Of a stretch of DNA of 64,000 nucleotides, positions 22,106 through 32,991 are shown piece after piece. Each line of letters opens with the position of its first letter. The first letter of the stretch is position 1. The stretch spans positions 73,520,597 to 73,584,596 of the forward strand of contig NC_080419.1 of the NCBI RefSeq assembly GCF_029873635.1, given 5' to 3'. This DNA is from Malania oleifera. Taxonomy: Eukaryota > Streptophyta > Magnoliopsida > Santalales > Ximeniaceae. Below the pieces are notes generated by a model. The model was not told the DNA's origin and searched no databases. It worked only from the letters and a program-made list of their open reading frames with translations. The position numbers were made by a program, and so were the translations under genes.

Positions 22106-22816
22106 CTACTCCTCTACGTCCATCCGCTCACTAGCCTTAGCCAATTCTGCTCTATTGACTAACTCAGCAAAGTCCTGTATCCTCAACACTACTACCTGCT
22201 TGTATATTCCATGCCTCAATCCCCTTTCAAACTGCCTTGCTTTCTTTACTTCATCAGGAACAATATACAGAGCAAAGTGAGACAACTTTATGAACCTCGC
22301 CACATACCGTTGGATTGACTGCTGTCATTGCTTTAGATTCAGGAACTCTTCCACTTTAACTTCCCTGACAATGGCTGGGAAATATCAGTCAAAGAATAAT
22401 TCTTTAAATTGGTCCCATGTCATAACGATCGGTGTTGTCCTCAGCAGCTCCAGAAGTTTCACAGAAGTCCACCACCTCTCAGCCTCCCCTATCAGTTTAT
22501 AGGTAGCGAAGAAGACCCTTTGCTCCTCCGTACATTGTAATACTAGCAAAACTTTCTCGATCTCTTGTATCCAATTCTCGGTGGCTGCAGGATCAACTCC
22601 TCCTGAAAATACCAAAGGATTCATCTTGGTAAATTTCTCTATCGTGCACCCATAGCCTACAGACGGGCCTCCATGCTCCCTAGAGCTCCTAGCGATCTCA
22701 ACCACAACCTGTCAAGCCACACTACGTAATACCGCATCAAAATTAGCCCCACCTACACTCGAGGGCCCTGCACCCTCACTACCACTCGCATGGGCACTAG
22801 CTCCCCTAGGTTCCAT
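22106..22816 (-). pseudogene. gag: Ty3/Gypsy gag, broken by CGA-to-TGA stops
   Basis: It starts MEPRGASAHASGS at 22,816, about 300 bp inside the LTR. Conserved retrotransposon gag blocks follow: FSGGVDPAATENWIQEIEKV, TYKLIGEAERWW, TWDQFKELFFD, then RYVARFIKLSHFAL and ARQFERGLRHGIYKQV. In-frame TGA codons occur at codon 35 (22,712-22,714) and at 22,385-22,387. At both, the family residue is Arg, so the likely change is CGA to TGA. The reading ends about 22,106. No zinc knuckle, protease or polymerase remains to the left, so the element is truncated. Confidence 0.85.
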
Positions 22817-23123
22817 GTTGAAAAGACAATAAACATGAATCAAGGACCCTATTCTTATAATTTACGCGTCTAACTATAATCCCCTATCTTGACATCCTTA
22901 TCTTATTTCAAGATCCAGTCCTACACTTTTAGAAACACAACCCAACAATAGTTTACTATAGTTTTCTTGAAATCATCATCTCAGGAAAAACACAGAAACC
23001 ATCACAGAAGTCCTACCTCTAAACTGCAAAACAAAACCTTAAATCCTTTTCTTATACTCTGCTATTGTTTCCGCTGCACTCTAGAGTCTAGAGAACCTAG
23101 TAGCCTAGGCTTTGTTACCAAAC
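22817..23123 (-). other. Gypsy leader with primer-binding site
   Basis: The untranslated leader lies between LTR and gag. On the minus strand TGGTAACAAAGCC (23,108-23,120) follows the LTR end by three bases and resembles the initiator-Met tRNA complement TGGTATCAGAGCC. Confidence 0.6.
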
Positions 23124-24117
23124 TATAACGACCTGCCTATTTGACCATAATTTTTTTTAAAAAAAAAAATTGTAACATTTAATCTAATAATCCTAATCAG
23201 CCGATAAAATATATTCAACCTGAACTCATGGGTACCAGGGATAAACCTAAAATACAAGTCTGAAACTTAAGGAGCGGAAAATGTAAAATCGTATACATAT
23301 CAAATCATCCAACCAAAACAATACCAGAGTTTTACTAAAACTGTTATATACATATACACATCCCAAAATGACCAAAAGTGCCCTAGGGTCACAACCCAAA
23401 AATCTATCAGACCCTAGCATAACACCTTACCCTTCTAATAGGGTAGAATAGTCGACCTTTAACGCTGCGGAGCTCTATCATCTCTTCTATCTAGGTTCCC
23501 TGAAATGTTTATATAGCTGGGGTAAGACACCTCTTAGTAAGGTAAATTAACTAATATCAGTGTGTGGCAACATAAGCATTTTCATGCTATACATAGAACA
23601 ATACATAAATCATATATGGTAAAATTGTCTGTATCGTATCTGTTTAAAACATAATTTATCATATCTTGGTATAACATACTGAGTTTCTATACATGAAATC
23701 ATCATATATAACTGTACATGAAATAACACCCTGAATGGATAGCTGGTTGGTGTCATGTCTTACCCCCACATGACTAGGCTGTGCAGCTCAAAGGCAAGAC
23801 CTAGCAATTGCTGGCCGACCACGCTAGATCAATATAAGTCTATAAGTATGATGGGTCTGCCCCTCCTGGTTCAGACACCAGAGGGACGCTTGCACTACCA
23901 TAAAACCATATCGACTGTCGATCTCCACTTCCCCTCACGACAAGTGGTAGCACTAATATATACATGATCGTGATCATATAGCTGTGGTACCGTGTTTCGT
24001 GAAAGCCTAAACCAAGTCATCTGGGTTCTGATAACATATAGTAAATCTCAAATAAGGATACATAATTGTTTCATAATAATGTCAGTCAAGATAATATTTT
24101 CATGAATTTTTGCATAT

Positions 24118-24300
24118 CATAACATAAAAGCCACGGCCTTTACACCGGTTTAGTAAAACATGAAAAGCACGACCCTTACGCTAGTATATCATATCATATA
24201 AAACCCACAGACCTTACGCCGGTATGTCATATAAAAATCACGACCATTATGTCAGCATGCCATATCATGTAAAATCACAACCCTTACGTCGGCGTATATT
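24118..24300. repeat. Short tandem repeats in the Gypsy LTR
   Basis: Five or so units of about 33-40 bp carry CACGACC(C/T)TTACG(C/T)(C/T)GG.AT.TCATAT. The same element part in the LTR at the right edge (63,305-63,570) carries an expanded version. Confidence 0.7.
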
Positions 24301-24311
24301 TTAACATACGT

Positions 24312-26390
24312 TGTAACAACCCAAAAAATAATGGTTTTTAAATAATGAAGAGAGAGGGAAATGGAAATAGAAACAGAAGGAGGTAGTAGGCTTCGTCGAT
24401 GACATTGCACTTTTGATGGAATAAATTGGAAGTAACACGCAGGGTGTTTGTCGACAACATTGCACTTTTGATGGAATAACCTGGAAGTAACACATAGGGC
24501 CTCGTCGACGAACACAGGGAGTTCGTCGACGAGTGCATAAGGGGACCTCGTCAATGAAGCCACGCCTCGTCGATGAGAAGATACCGAAAAGGGTTTTTGG
24601 GACAGTCTGAAATTCGTCAACGAGGGAGGAAGTTCATCGACAAAATTATTAAAGGACTCGTCGGTGAGGTGACGTGTCTCGTTGACGAATCCGGCTCTAT
24701 AAATAGTGAAAACCCGGATTTTTAGACAAATTTTCAGCGCAAACCCCCTCTTTCTCTCTCTAAAACGCATCTCCCTCCTTCTCTCTTCAATTTTGGGTCC
24801 GTTTTACGCTGGATCGACGATCTGAAGCCACCACAAAGCTCCTGGCGAAGTTCTCTACAAGTCTGCTGGAGCTGATCGTTTTCCTTGCTATGCAAGGAAT
24901 TTTTATAATGTTATCAGAGATTTTATACATATGTATATACCAGCTTATTACCTAGTTTTATAGAATATGAGTTTTAAATGTTTGTGTGGCCTGAGTAGAT
25001 ATTTATATGATGATGAACTTATATAGTTTTTACAATATATCATACTATACTGAATACATAGATATCGACAGTATATTACAGATATTTATCCAGAATAGTA
25101 TATTACACATGTTTACTCAGATCAGTATATTATAGTTAATACAAAACAGTATATCACAGTTATTTATCCAGAATAGTATATTACAGTTTTACTCAGATCA
25201 GTATATTACAGATTTATTCAGAATAGTATATACAACATTTATAGTATACCATGTTTCTTATTACCATAACATACAGAGTATACAGACAGAATATATAGAC
25301 AGAGTATACATGCAGATGTACAAAGATAGCATCAAGATGCTACGGATACAGAATATAGAGATTACAAAATTTACAGTACAGAAAGATAGCATTATGGTAA
25401 TTTTGGAAACATGATGAAAACAGTAAAAGAGTATATATGTATATATATATATATAGTATCAAATCCCTGAGGAATGATTACAGACAGATATAGATAAAGA
25501 ATACAGAGCACGGTACCGTTGCTATATACAGATAGAGTGCAACCACATATCTCAAATAGTGTGTGGGTACCATCAAACTGTGCTCGGAGAGGATGCAGCT
25601 CCCCAGTTTGCTGGGTTGAGGGGGTCAGTTTGACGAGGTAGCAGCCAGTCCCGTGCCTTAGAGAATACGCAGTTTGGCTGGACTGAGGTAGTGTAGAGTA
25701 TATTGACTTATCTAGAGGGCCGACCAGATTAAGTCCCACTTACGAGCCACACAACCTTATCATGAGGGGTCAAATTATAACATATAGAGTTCCAGGGATA
25801 AAGCACAATTATGTATATGTATACAGTTTTGTAGTATCTGATGAGTATAATATGATATTAGCAGTAAGAAAAGTAGAAAATACAGATGATACAGTTATAT
25901 TTTAAATTGTGAAAATGATGGACATGCTTTACAGATTTACTATTTCATTACAGTTCAGTTGTTATTTTAACAGTATGCAACTTAGTCGCCACACACTAGT
26001 AATAGCATATTTCCACTTACTGAGCATCGACTCACCCCATGACTTTAACATTTTTCAGGTAAGCCAGCTGGGCGAGCTGACCAGGCTCGTGGAAAGAGAG
26101 TTTATTTGATTACCCTAGATTAGAGGGTAAGTTTGTGCAGGGTTTTGTGTTTTGGGACAAATATTTTGGAGAGCAATGTAATATATAGTATGGTTTGGAA
26201 ATACAGATCCCTGATATTGTATGATGTGTATGGATGTATAGATTATGTTTTCACTACATAAGTATGATTTTATATTCAGATTTACCCTAGTGCCTTCCGA
26301 GGCTCGAGTTTCATAGCAGGGGGTATCAGAGTAGTTCATATATATATATATATATATATATAAAATAAAAAGAAAAGAGAGGTCGTTACA
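24312..26390 (+). mobile_element. Ty3/Gypsy solo LTR nested inside another LTR
   Basis: It starts TGTAACAACCC and ends GGTCGTTACA, 2,079 bp. It is flanked by TACGT (24,307-24,311) and TACAT (26,391-26,395), a target duplication with one change. It carries the CTCGTCGACGAG array, CTATAAATAG and a TA microsatellite near its end. It has no internal genes. Confidence 0.85.
24393..24690. repeat. GTCGAC word array of the nested Gypsy LTR
   Basis: About twelve copies of CTCGTCGACGAA and decay forms (CTCGTCAATGAA, CTCGTCGATGAG, TCGTTGACGAA) lie up to the TATA box at 24,696. Part of the block, around TTGCACTTTTGATGGAATAA, is duplicated with a period near 67 bp. Confidence 0.8.
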
Positions 26391-27089
26391 TACATAGTTT
26401 GAAATCCCTTTACCGTTTTAATATCTTCCTAAAAACAGTAGCAACATGCTAATTCTAAAAACATAATATTCTGATATTATATAAAATCATATAATTTCAT
26501 ACTCATGCTACACAAAAGTGAATATTGTTCTATTCATAAAATCTGCACCAAAAACATATTCCCTGCTAATCTATATTAAAATCATTGTCCTGTTAACAAT
26601 AGTATTTTCAAACTCAGGTCTAAAACATACATAATTTCCTTGAAAATAAAATCTAAATATTAATAAATAATTTCATAGAAATATTGACTTAGTTTATCCC
26701 CTTACCTGACTTATGGAAAAGCCAACAATCTACTCCAAAATTACACCCGTGCGTTCCCCAACTCAACACGTTGAAATTGCGTTTCCCCCAACAAAACTTC
26801 AGTATAACCCATCTACAACCTTTCCTTAACCCAGAAATACCAAATACCTTAATAAATATTAAAATAATCAACTTACCCAAATTTTGGGATGGTTCTCAAG
26901 TTAGCCTAACCAACAAATCACTCCAGCAAATTCATAGAGAATCTTCCTAGGAGCAACGTGGCGGCTTCGGATTGTCGAACCGGTGAAGAACGAGGCTGGA
27001 TTTCTAAAGAGAAGAGGGAAAGAGTCGTAGGAGAGAGAGAGAGAGAGAGGTTCTGTAAATTTTTTTTCGCAGAAAATTGGGTTCTTGAT

Positions 27090-27115
27090 CTTATATAGAA
27101 AGTTTGTCCACGTGG
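27090..27115 (-). promoter_or_regulatory. TATA box and G-box of the minus-strand Gypsy LTR
   Basis: Reverse complement GGCCACGTGGAC followed by CTATATAAGATC. The arrangement matches 10,148-10,177. Confidence 0.55.
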
Positions 27116-27116
27116 C

Positions 27117-27310
27117 CTCGTCGACGAGTCACATTTCTTCGTTGACAATTCAATGAATGGAGCTCATCAACGAACACCTTCTCCTCATCGACGAGTTTCA
27201 GAGTCTAAAACAGTCCTCTCGGTAACTTCTTGTCGACGAGAAGCATGTCCCCATCGACAAGCCCAAGAATCCTACTCGTCGACGAGCACTTCTTCACTCG
27301 TCGACAAGAC
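27117..27310. repeat. GTCGAC word array of the minus-strand Gypsy LTR
   Basis: About nine copies of CTCGTCGACGAG-type words, the outer ones decayed (TTCGTTGACAA, CTCATCAACGAA). Confidence 0.8.
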
Positions 27311-27391
27311 CTTGTTGAAATCTTTTAAGAAAATTCTTTTTTTCTCTCCTTCTTTTATTATTTAATTACTATAATTCTTTTGGTATCTACA

Positions 27392-27705
27392 ATATAAACA
27401 TAAAATCCTATCTTGTGTTGCTCACCAACATTTTAGGTTTAGATTTCTTTTTGAATTTTATGTGGCTTGTGCTTAAATGTGATAATTTTATTGAAAGTTT
27501 TTAATTGAATTGTTCTACCATGTGATCCTTGTTTTTAAAATTATTAGAATATTTTTAGGATCTATATGGTTTGTTTTTTTGGGTATTTATTGAATTTCTT
27601 TGTGCTTATTTGCTCAACTAGAAAAACATTGTTTGTTCGAACTTTCATGTTAAAGTTTCTTTTTCAGCAAGCATTGCCCCTAGTATTTATCAAAAATATG
27701 AGGGG

Positions 27706-27793
<88 letters not shown>

Positions 27794-28589
27794 TTTAAAA
27801 GCAAGAATTGAACTTATATAAAATATACCTTATTTCTTACTTATGTGCGTGAATGCTTTCATGACTGTGCTAGTATTGTATTGAAATTTTATGTCATGAA
27901 ATTATATTGTCTATAAATTTTCAAAGGATGCTGCATAACTAGTTCATGGTTCATACATGAAAATACATGCGAACTAGTTAGACCAATCTTATGCTCAAAC
28001 CTATATTTTTATATATGCCGCACGCTTTAAATTCAAATCTTTTGCGGATCTTACATTGTGCTTAAATTGCAATGGTTTGAGAATATTTCTGGTCTGATCT
28101 TGTTAACATGTCATTTTAATTGACTAGTTATACTGTTCTGTATGCTTAATGGCCATATCTTTCAAATCAGTTCAATTATTTCTATGCCCAAATCCTATGC
28201 CAAAAAGAGGGAGTGTTTTTCTTAGAAAAATAAAAATTATTTTAGAAAACAGGGAGTTCTCTTAAGTTAAGTTTGTTTTAAATAATCAAAATGTTTCCTA
28301 CTTAACTTAGCCTTTTTTGTTGATGCCAAAAGGGGGAAAATATTTATGAGCAAAATGTTAATGACGAAAAGGGGGAAGTTTTTAGGGACAAAAATTCAGA
28401 GGCAAATATCAGAGCATAAATGCTCTTTAATGCAAAAATTAAACGCGTAATTACTTTGTAATGTCTTCTTTCTTGATATGCATGTGTTATATTGTCCATA
28501 TTTTTTGGTTATGCATAATCTTATGGGCAGCCTTTTTAGGTTGTACCCATTTTCCTATAGTGCGTTTGTTATCATCAAAATGGGGGAGA
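27392..28589 (+). mobile_element. 3' internal part of a SIRE-type Copia element, with polypurine tracts
   Basis: Non-coding sequence ends in AAAATGGGGGAGAT immediately before the TGTTG of the LTR, the polypurine primer of SIRE-type elements. Similar tracts recur upstream at about 28,205, 28,327 (CAAAAGGGGGAAAAT) and 28,365 (GAAAAGGGGGAAG). A (TA)n(CA)n microsatellite lies at about 27,708-27,790. The coding part of this element is absent to the left, where the Gypsy LTR ends. Confidence 0.7.
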
Positions 28590-28897
28590 TTGTTGCCTTT
28601 TGGAGTCTGGTTCCTATTTTGATTCTAACAAAGCACTTGGATCTAATGTGTGTGTCTGGTGTTTTGAACAAGTTTATAATTCAGAATGCACACATCGAAA
28701 AGGAAGATGGAAGCCAAAATGGACTTAAAACTCATATCATACTAGCGTATTCCATGAAGAGAAGAGCCAAAAGAAGAAGACATGTTTTGAATTGTAAATG
28801 CATTTAATTTTTTATTTTTGGTCTGTAATAATGCATGCATCTGCAAGATATGGATAAAATGCTCAGAATGACCATAGACAGACCTTAGGGCAGACTT

Positions 28898-29310
28898 CGG
28901 TCGACCGATGTTGGATTTTTAGGCTTAATTAAAAAAGCCTTAGTTGACCGTCTAGTTATGTGTTATAACCCATCAGTCGATCGACGCACTATTTGCTCAG
29001 AGTCAAAGTGTTGACCAAAACTTGGTCGACCGATCGAATTTGAACATAGCTTCCATGGTTGATCAAACCTAAAATTTTGACTTTTCTACCACCCTCAGGC
29101 AACTGACCTTATGGTTCAAAAACACCTCGGCCGATCAAGGTTTATGAACTGACAGACCGGCCTTAGGTCTGGGTGACCGAACCTACTAAGGTTTGGCAAA
29201 TTACCTTGGCTCAACCGACCTATCATCGCCCATAGCCAACCAAACCTATTTTTAAAAATAAATTGGCTATGAGTGTTCAGTTGACCGACGCTGTAGGTCA
29301 ACCGAACCAA
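28898..29310. repeat. GGTCGACCGA-type word array
   Basis: Copies such as CGGTCGACCGATG, GGTCGACCGATCG, GTTGACCGAC and GGTCAACCGAACC, many decayed, lie between the LTR start and the TATA box at 29,406. Confidence 0.75.
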
Positions 29311-30575
29311 ACCTACCGGGTTTTAAATTTTTTAAGGGCTAATTTTGAATTAAACAATTTGAAAAGTACCCAGCGTGTCCCTAACGGTCATATTTTTCTA
29401 AAAATCTATATATACCCCTTCATAAGCTTAGATTAGCAACTTTAATTAGTCTTAAAAATCTCTCAAATTATTTTTAATCAAAGTTCCCCTAAATTTTTTT
29501 TATTGCAAAATTCTTTTCTTTGGGGCAAAAATCTTTATACTCTCTCAACTCTCTTTCTTTCATTCTTTGAATATGTTCTATAAGAGAGCATTTTTTTTGG
29601 GCATTTATTTTTTATTGTATTTATTGCAAAAAACATTTGGAGCATAAATCCTAACTTCTCCAAACATCTTTTATTACAATGTGGGAGAAAACTTTTATTA
29701 CATTTTTATCTTTCAAGTTTTTATTGCATATCTCACTTTACATCAAAGATCATATGTTTTGTTTTAGAAAAAATACTTTTTAGAGCAAAAACCCTAGGTT
29801 CTCCTGTTATTCTTTGAAACATAATTTTTGGGAGAAAATGTTATTAAGGTCATATCTTTGAGTATTTTATCATACACATCATTTCTAAAAGATTAAAAAT
29901 ATTATTTTGAGAAAATACGCTTACTCTACTGAGCATAATTCATATCTTATTGGAGTGCATGTTTTAGAGCTTAAATGTTATACATCTTTGCTTATATTTA
30001 AAACATTTTTATGTGTACAAAAATTATTTTTACGTAGTGGTTGGGTTCAGCCCGTTAATTGAACTAGGGAGTCTCTGTCCCATATGAGAGACTGATTTGA
30101 TTCAATCTGTAATTGAACTAGGGAGTCTCTGCCCTATAAGGGAAACCAGTTCAGGTTAGCTTGGTAATTAAGCTAGGATATTCCTCGTCCCATAAGAAAA
30201 GGTGTGTAGGTTGGAGTCAGCCCTGTAATGTGACCTGGGGTTTACCTTGCCTCATAAGGAAAGGTTGTAAAAAGCTTACGCTCTACCCATTTAAGTGAGC
30301 AGAAATAGTGAAATCCTTGGGGGGTATGCCCAAGGTGGGTAAGTAGGCTGGTTTGGCTGAATCTCAATAACAAATATCTTGTGTCACTCTCTCTCAATCT
30401 CATTTAATTACTGCACTTTATTTTCCATATGTGTATGCTTGCTTATTTACTGTTATAATTATACGCATCCACACATTTAATTTAAATGAGATATGCTACA
30501 CACGTGTATGTCTGCACTAATAACTTAGTCGTTTTACATACGCTTTTTCAATATTAATGGGATATGAACTGTGTT

Positions 30576-32906
30576 TATTGGAATTGGTGTGATCCCTAGA
30601 GGGGGGGAGGGGTGAATTGGGTTTTAAAAACTTTTGGCTCAATTAAGCATTTATGTCGATTCACCACATATCATATCTCATTCAATGTATACGTGTGTAT
30701 GTAAAATAATTTTAACAATGAAAGCAAACATACATGAGTATAGTATATCTTATTTAAATCAAATGTGTGTATGAAAAAAATTATGACATTAAATAAACAT
30801 TCATACGCATGTTGAAATTAAAGTGCAAGAATTCAAATAAGATAGAGAGAGAGTGACACACAGATTTGTTATCGAGGTTCGGCCAAACCAGCCTATGTCC
30901 CCGCCTTGGGCATACCCTCCAAGGATTCCACTATCCTTGCTTAGTTAATCGGGTGGAGTAGAAGCCGTTACAACCTCTCCTTACGGGGCGAGATAAACCC
31001 TAGTTCAATTATAAGGCTGAGCCCAACTTGTCTTACTTACGGGGTTAAGACTCCCTAGTTTAATTTCTGAACTGAACCTAGCTGGTCTCACTTACGGGTT
31101 AAGATTCCCCAGTTCAATTCCGGGCTGAACCCAACTGATACAATAAAATAATTTTTGTACATATAACATGCTTCAAAAATAAGCTGGGATGTACACATTT
31201 AAGCTCATAAAATGCACACTCTAATATGATATGAAATTGTGCTCGGTAGAGAAATGGTGTAAAACAAATGTTGCAATCTTTGATGAAAGATATATATATG
31301 ATAAAATGCATCAAAGATTTGAACCCTAATAGAATACTTCTCCAAAAAATATTTTCAGTACAAAGTAGGAGAACCTAGGGTTTTCTTTTCAAATAGTTTT
31401 TTGCACAAATAAAATATATATGAAAAATGAGTATTATGTTCTCCAACAAAGGTTTTTGCAAATGAAAAATATTTGGAGAATTTATGAGTTAAGCTCAAAG
31501 ATATTTGTACAATGAATACAAAAACAAATGCCCAAACAAAATACTCTTTTTAAAAAAATATTTCAAAGAATGTAACAAAGAGAGTTAGAGAGTATGAAAA
31601 ATTTGACCCCAAAATGATTTTCGAATTAAAAGAATATGTGGGGAACTTTGATTAAGTAAAAAATTTGAGAGACAAAAAATTTCTAATCAAAGTTGCTAAT
31701 CTGAGGTTTTGAGGGGGTATATATAGATTTTGTGAAAAATATGAACGTTGGGGGACACGCTTGGTATTTTTCATATTGTTTAATAAAAAAATTAAGCTTA
31801 ATTAGTGCTGGAAAATAACCCAACCTGAGAGGTTCGATCGACCATATCACTAAGTTCGGTCGACCGTGGTATTTTTGAACTAAGGTTTTGGTCAACCGTC
31901 CAAAGGCTATTTCGAACCCTTCGTAGGTTCGATCAACCATGATTGAGGTTCGATTGATCATTCATGAGGTTCGATCGACCGTGGCCAATTTGAACTATAA
32001 GTTTGGTTGACCAAGTAGTTGGGGGTCAGACACGTGTTGGTTCGGTCGACCAAGGAAGATACGTTCAAAACAAAACGGTCGATCGAGCGAAGTCAATATG
32101 TTGACTTCTGACTTGTTCGGTCAATCGAGGCATTTATATTGCCAAGGATTCAGTTGACCGGACTTTTAAATTAAGCCTAAAAATCCAACGTCAGTCAATC
32201 GAAATCACACAAGGCGGTTCCAAAACCTTTGTTCGATTTCGAACCCTTCGTAGGTTCGGTTAACCATGATTGAGGTTCGATTGACCCTTCATGAGGTTCG
32301 GTCGACCGTGGCCAATTTGAACTATGAGTTCGGTCGACCAAGTAGTTGGGGGTCAGACACGTGTTGGTTCGGTCGACTGAAGATGATACGTTCAAAATAG
32401 AACGGTCGACTAAGCGAAATCAATATGTTGACTTCTGACTTGTTCGGTTAATTGAGGCATTTATACTACCAAGGATTCGGTCGACTAGACTTTTAAATTA
32501 AGCCCAAAAATCCAATGTTAGTCGATCGAAATCACCTAAGGCTGTTCCAAAACCTTTGTTTGATTTTAGTTTTTATGAAAATGGTTTTTGGTTAAACTTT
32601 AGGTGCCCTGAGGTCTGTCTACAGTCAATCTGAGCATTTAGACATATCATGCAGATGCATACATTATTATAGACAAAAATAATAAAACTTAAATGCATTA
32701 CAAATACAAATTAAATATGTCTTCTTATTTCGCTCTGAAGACTCCATTGAATACGCCAAGTTTTATGCGCTTTAAGTCCTGGTTTGGCATCCACTTCTTC
32801 TCCCTTATGTGTGTCCTGAATTATGATCTGTTCAAGCACTAAGTACACACATAAGACACTTGTGTTTGTCAACATCAAAACAGAGATCGAACTCAAAAAG
32901 TTAACA
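30576..32906 (-). mobile_element. SIRE-type solo LTR inserted in another SIRE-type LTR
   Basis: A minus-strand LTR of 2,331 bp. The left end TATTGGAATTGGTGTGATCCC is the reversed LTR end, and the right end ...GAACTCAAAAAGTTAACA is the reversed LTR start. The flanks are GTGTT (30,571-30,575) and GTGGT (32,907-32,911), a one-mismatch target duplication. It includes a reversed TATA box at 31,718-31,726 (TATATATAG). Confidence 0.85.
31830..32530. repeat. GTTCGGTCGACCG word array with an internal duplication
   Basis: About twenty GGTTCGGTCGACC-type words. A block of about 360 bp is duplicated: GAACCCTTCGTAGGTTCG...GATTGAGGTTCGATTGA occurs at about 31,914 and again at about 32,240, followed both times by the TTGGTTCGGTCGAC and AACGGTCGA stretches. 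Confidence 0.8.
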
Positions 32907-32991
32907 GTGGTGAATTGACAAATATTTAAATTAGCCAAAATATTTTTAAAACCCAATTCATTCCCCCTCTTGGGAATACACCAATTCCAAC

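Larger units (their letters stand above)
23124..27391 (-). mobile_element. Ty3/Gypsy 5' LTR, split by a nested solo LTR
   Basis: A minus-strand LTR whose end is TATAACGACC (23,124, for TGTAACGACC) and whose start is TGTAGATACC read from 27,391. It is interrupted at 24,311/26,391 by a plus-strand LTR of the same superfamily; without the insert it is about 2.18 kb. It contains tandem words (CACGACC/CCTTACGCCGGTAT) at about 24,120-24,300, a TATA box near 27,095 and the GTCGAC array at 27,117-27,310. It is the 5' LTR of the gag at 22,106-22,816. Confidence 0.8.
28590..32991 (+). mobile_element. SIRE-type 3' LTR, split by an opposite-strand LTR
   Basis: It begins TGTTGCCTTTTGGAG after the polypurine tract. 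It continues through a GTCGACCGA array and a TATA box (29,406) to 30,575, then resumes at 32,912 with the last 80 bp (TTTAAAACCCAATTC...CTTGGGAATACACCAATTCCAACA, ending 32,991). Without the insert it is about 2.07 kb. Confidence 0.8.

Noticed and set aside
30576-32991. TIR DNA transposon with 45-bp inverted ends
   Set aside because: The inverted ends are explained by one SIRE-type LTR inserted in reverse into another of the same family, with a near-perfect five-base duplication inside.
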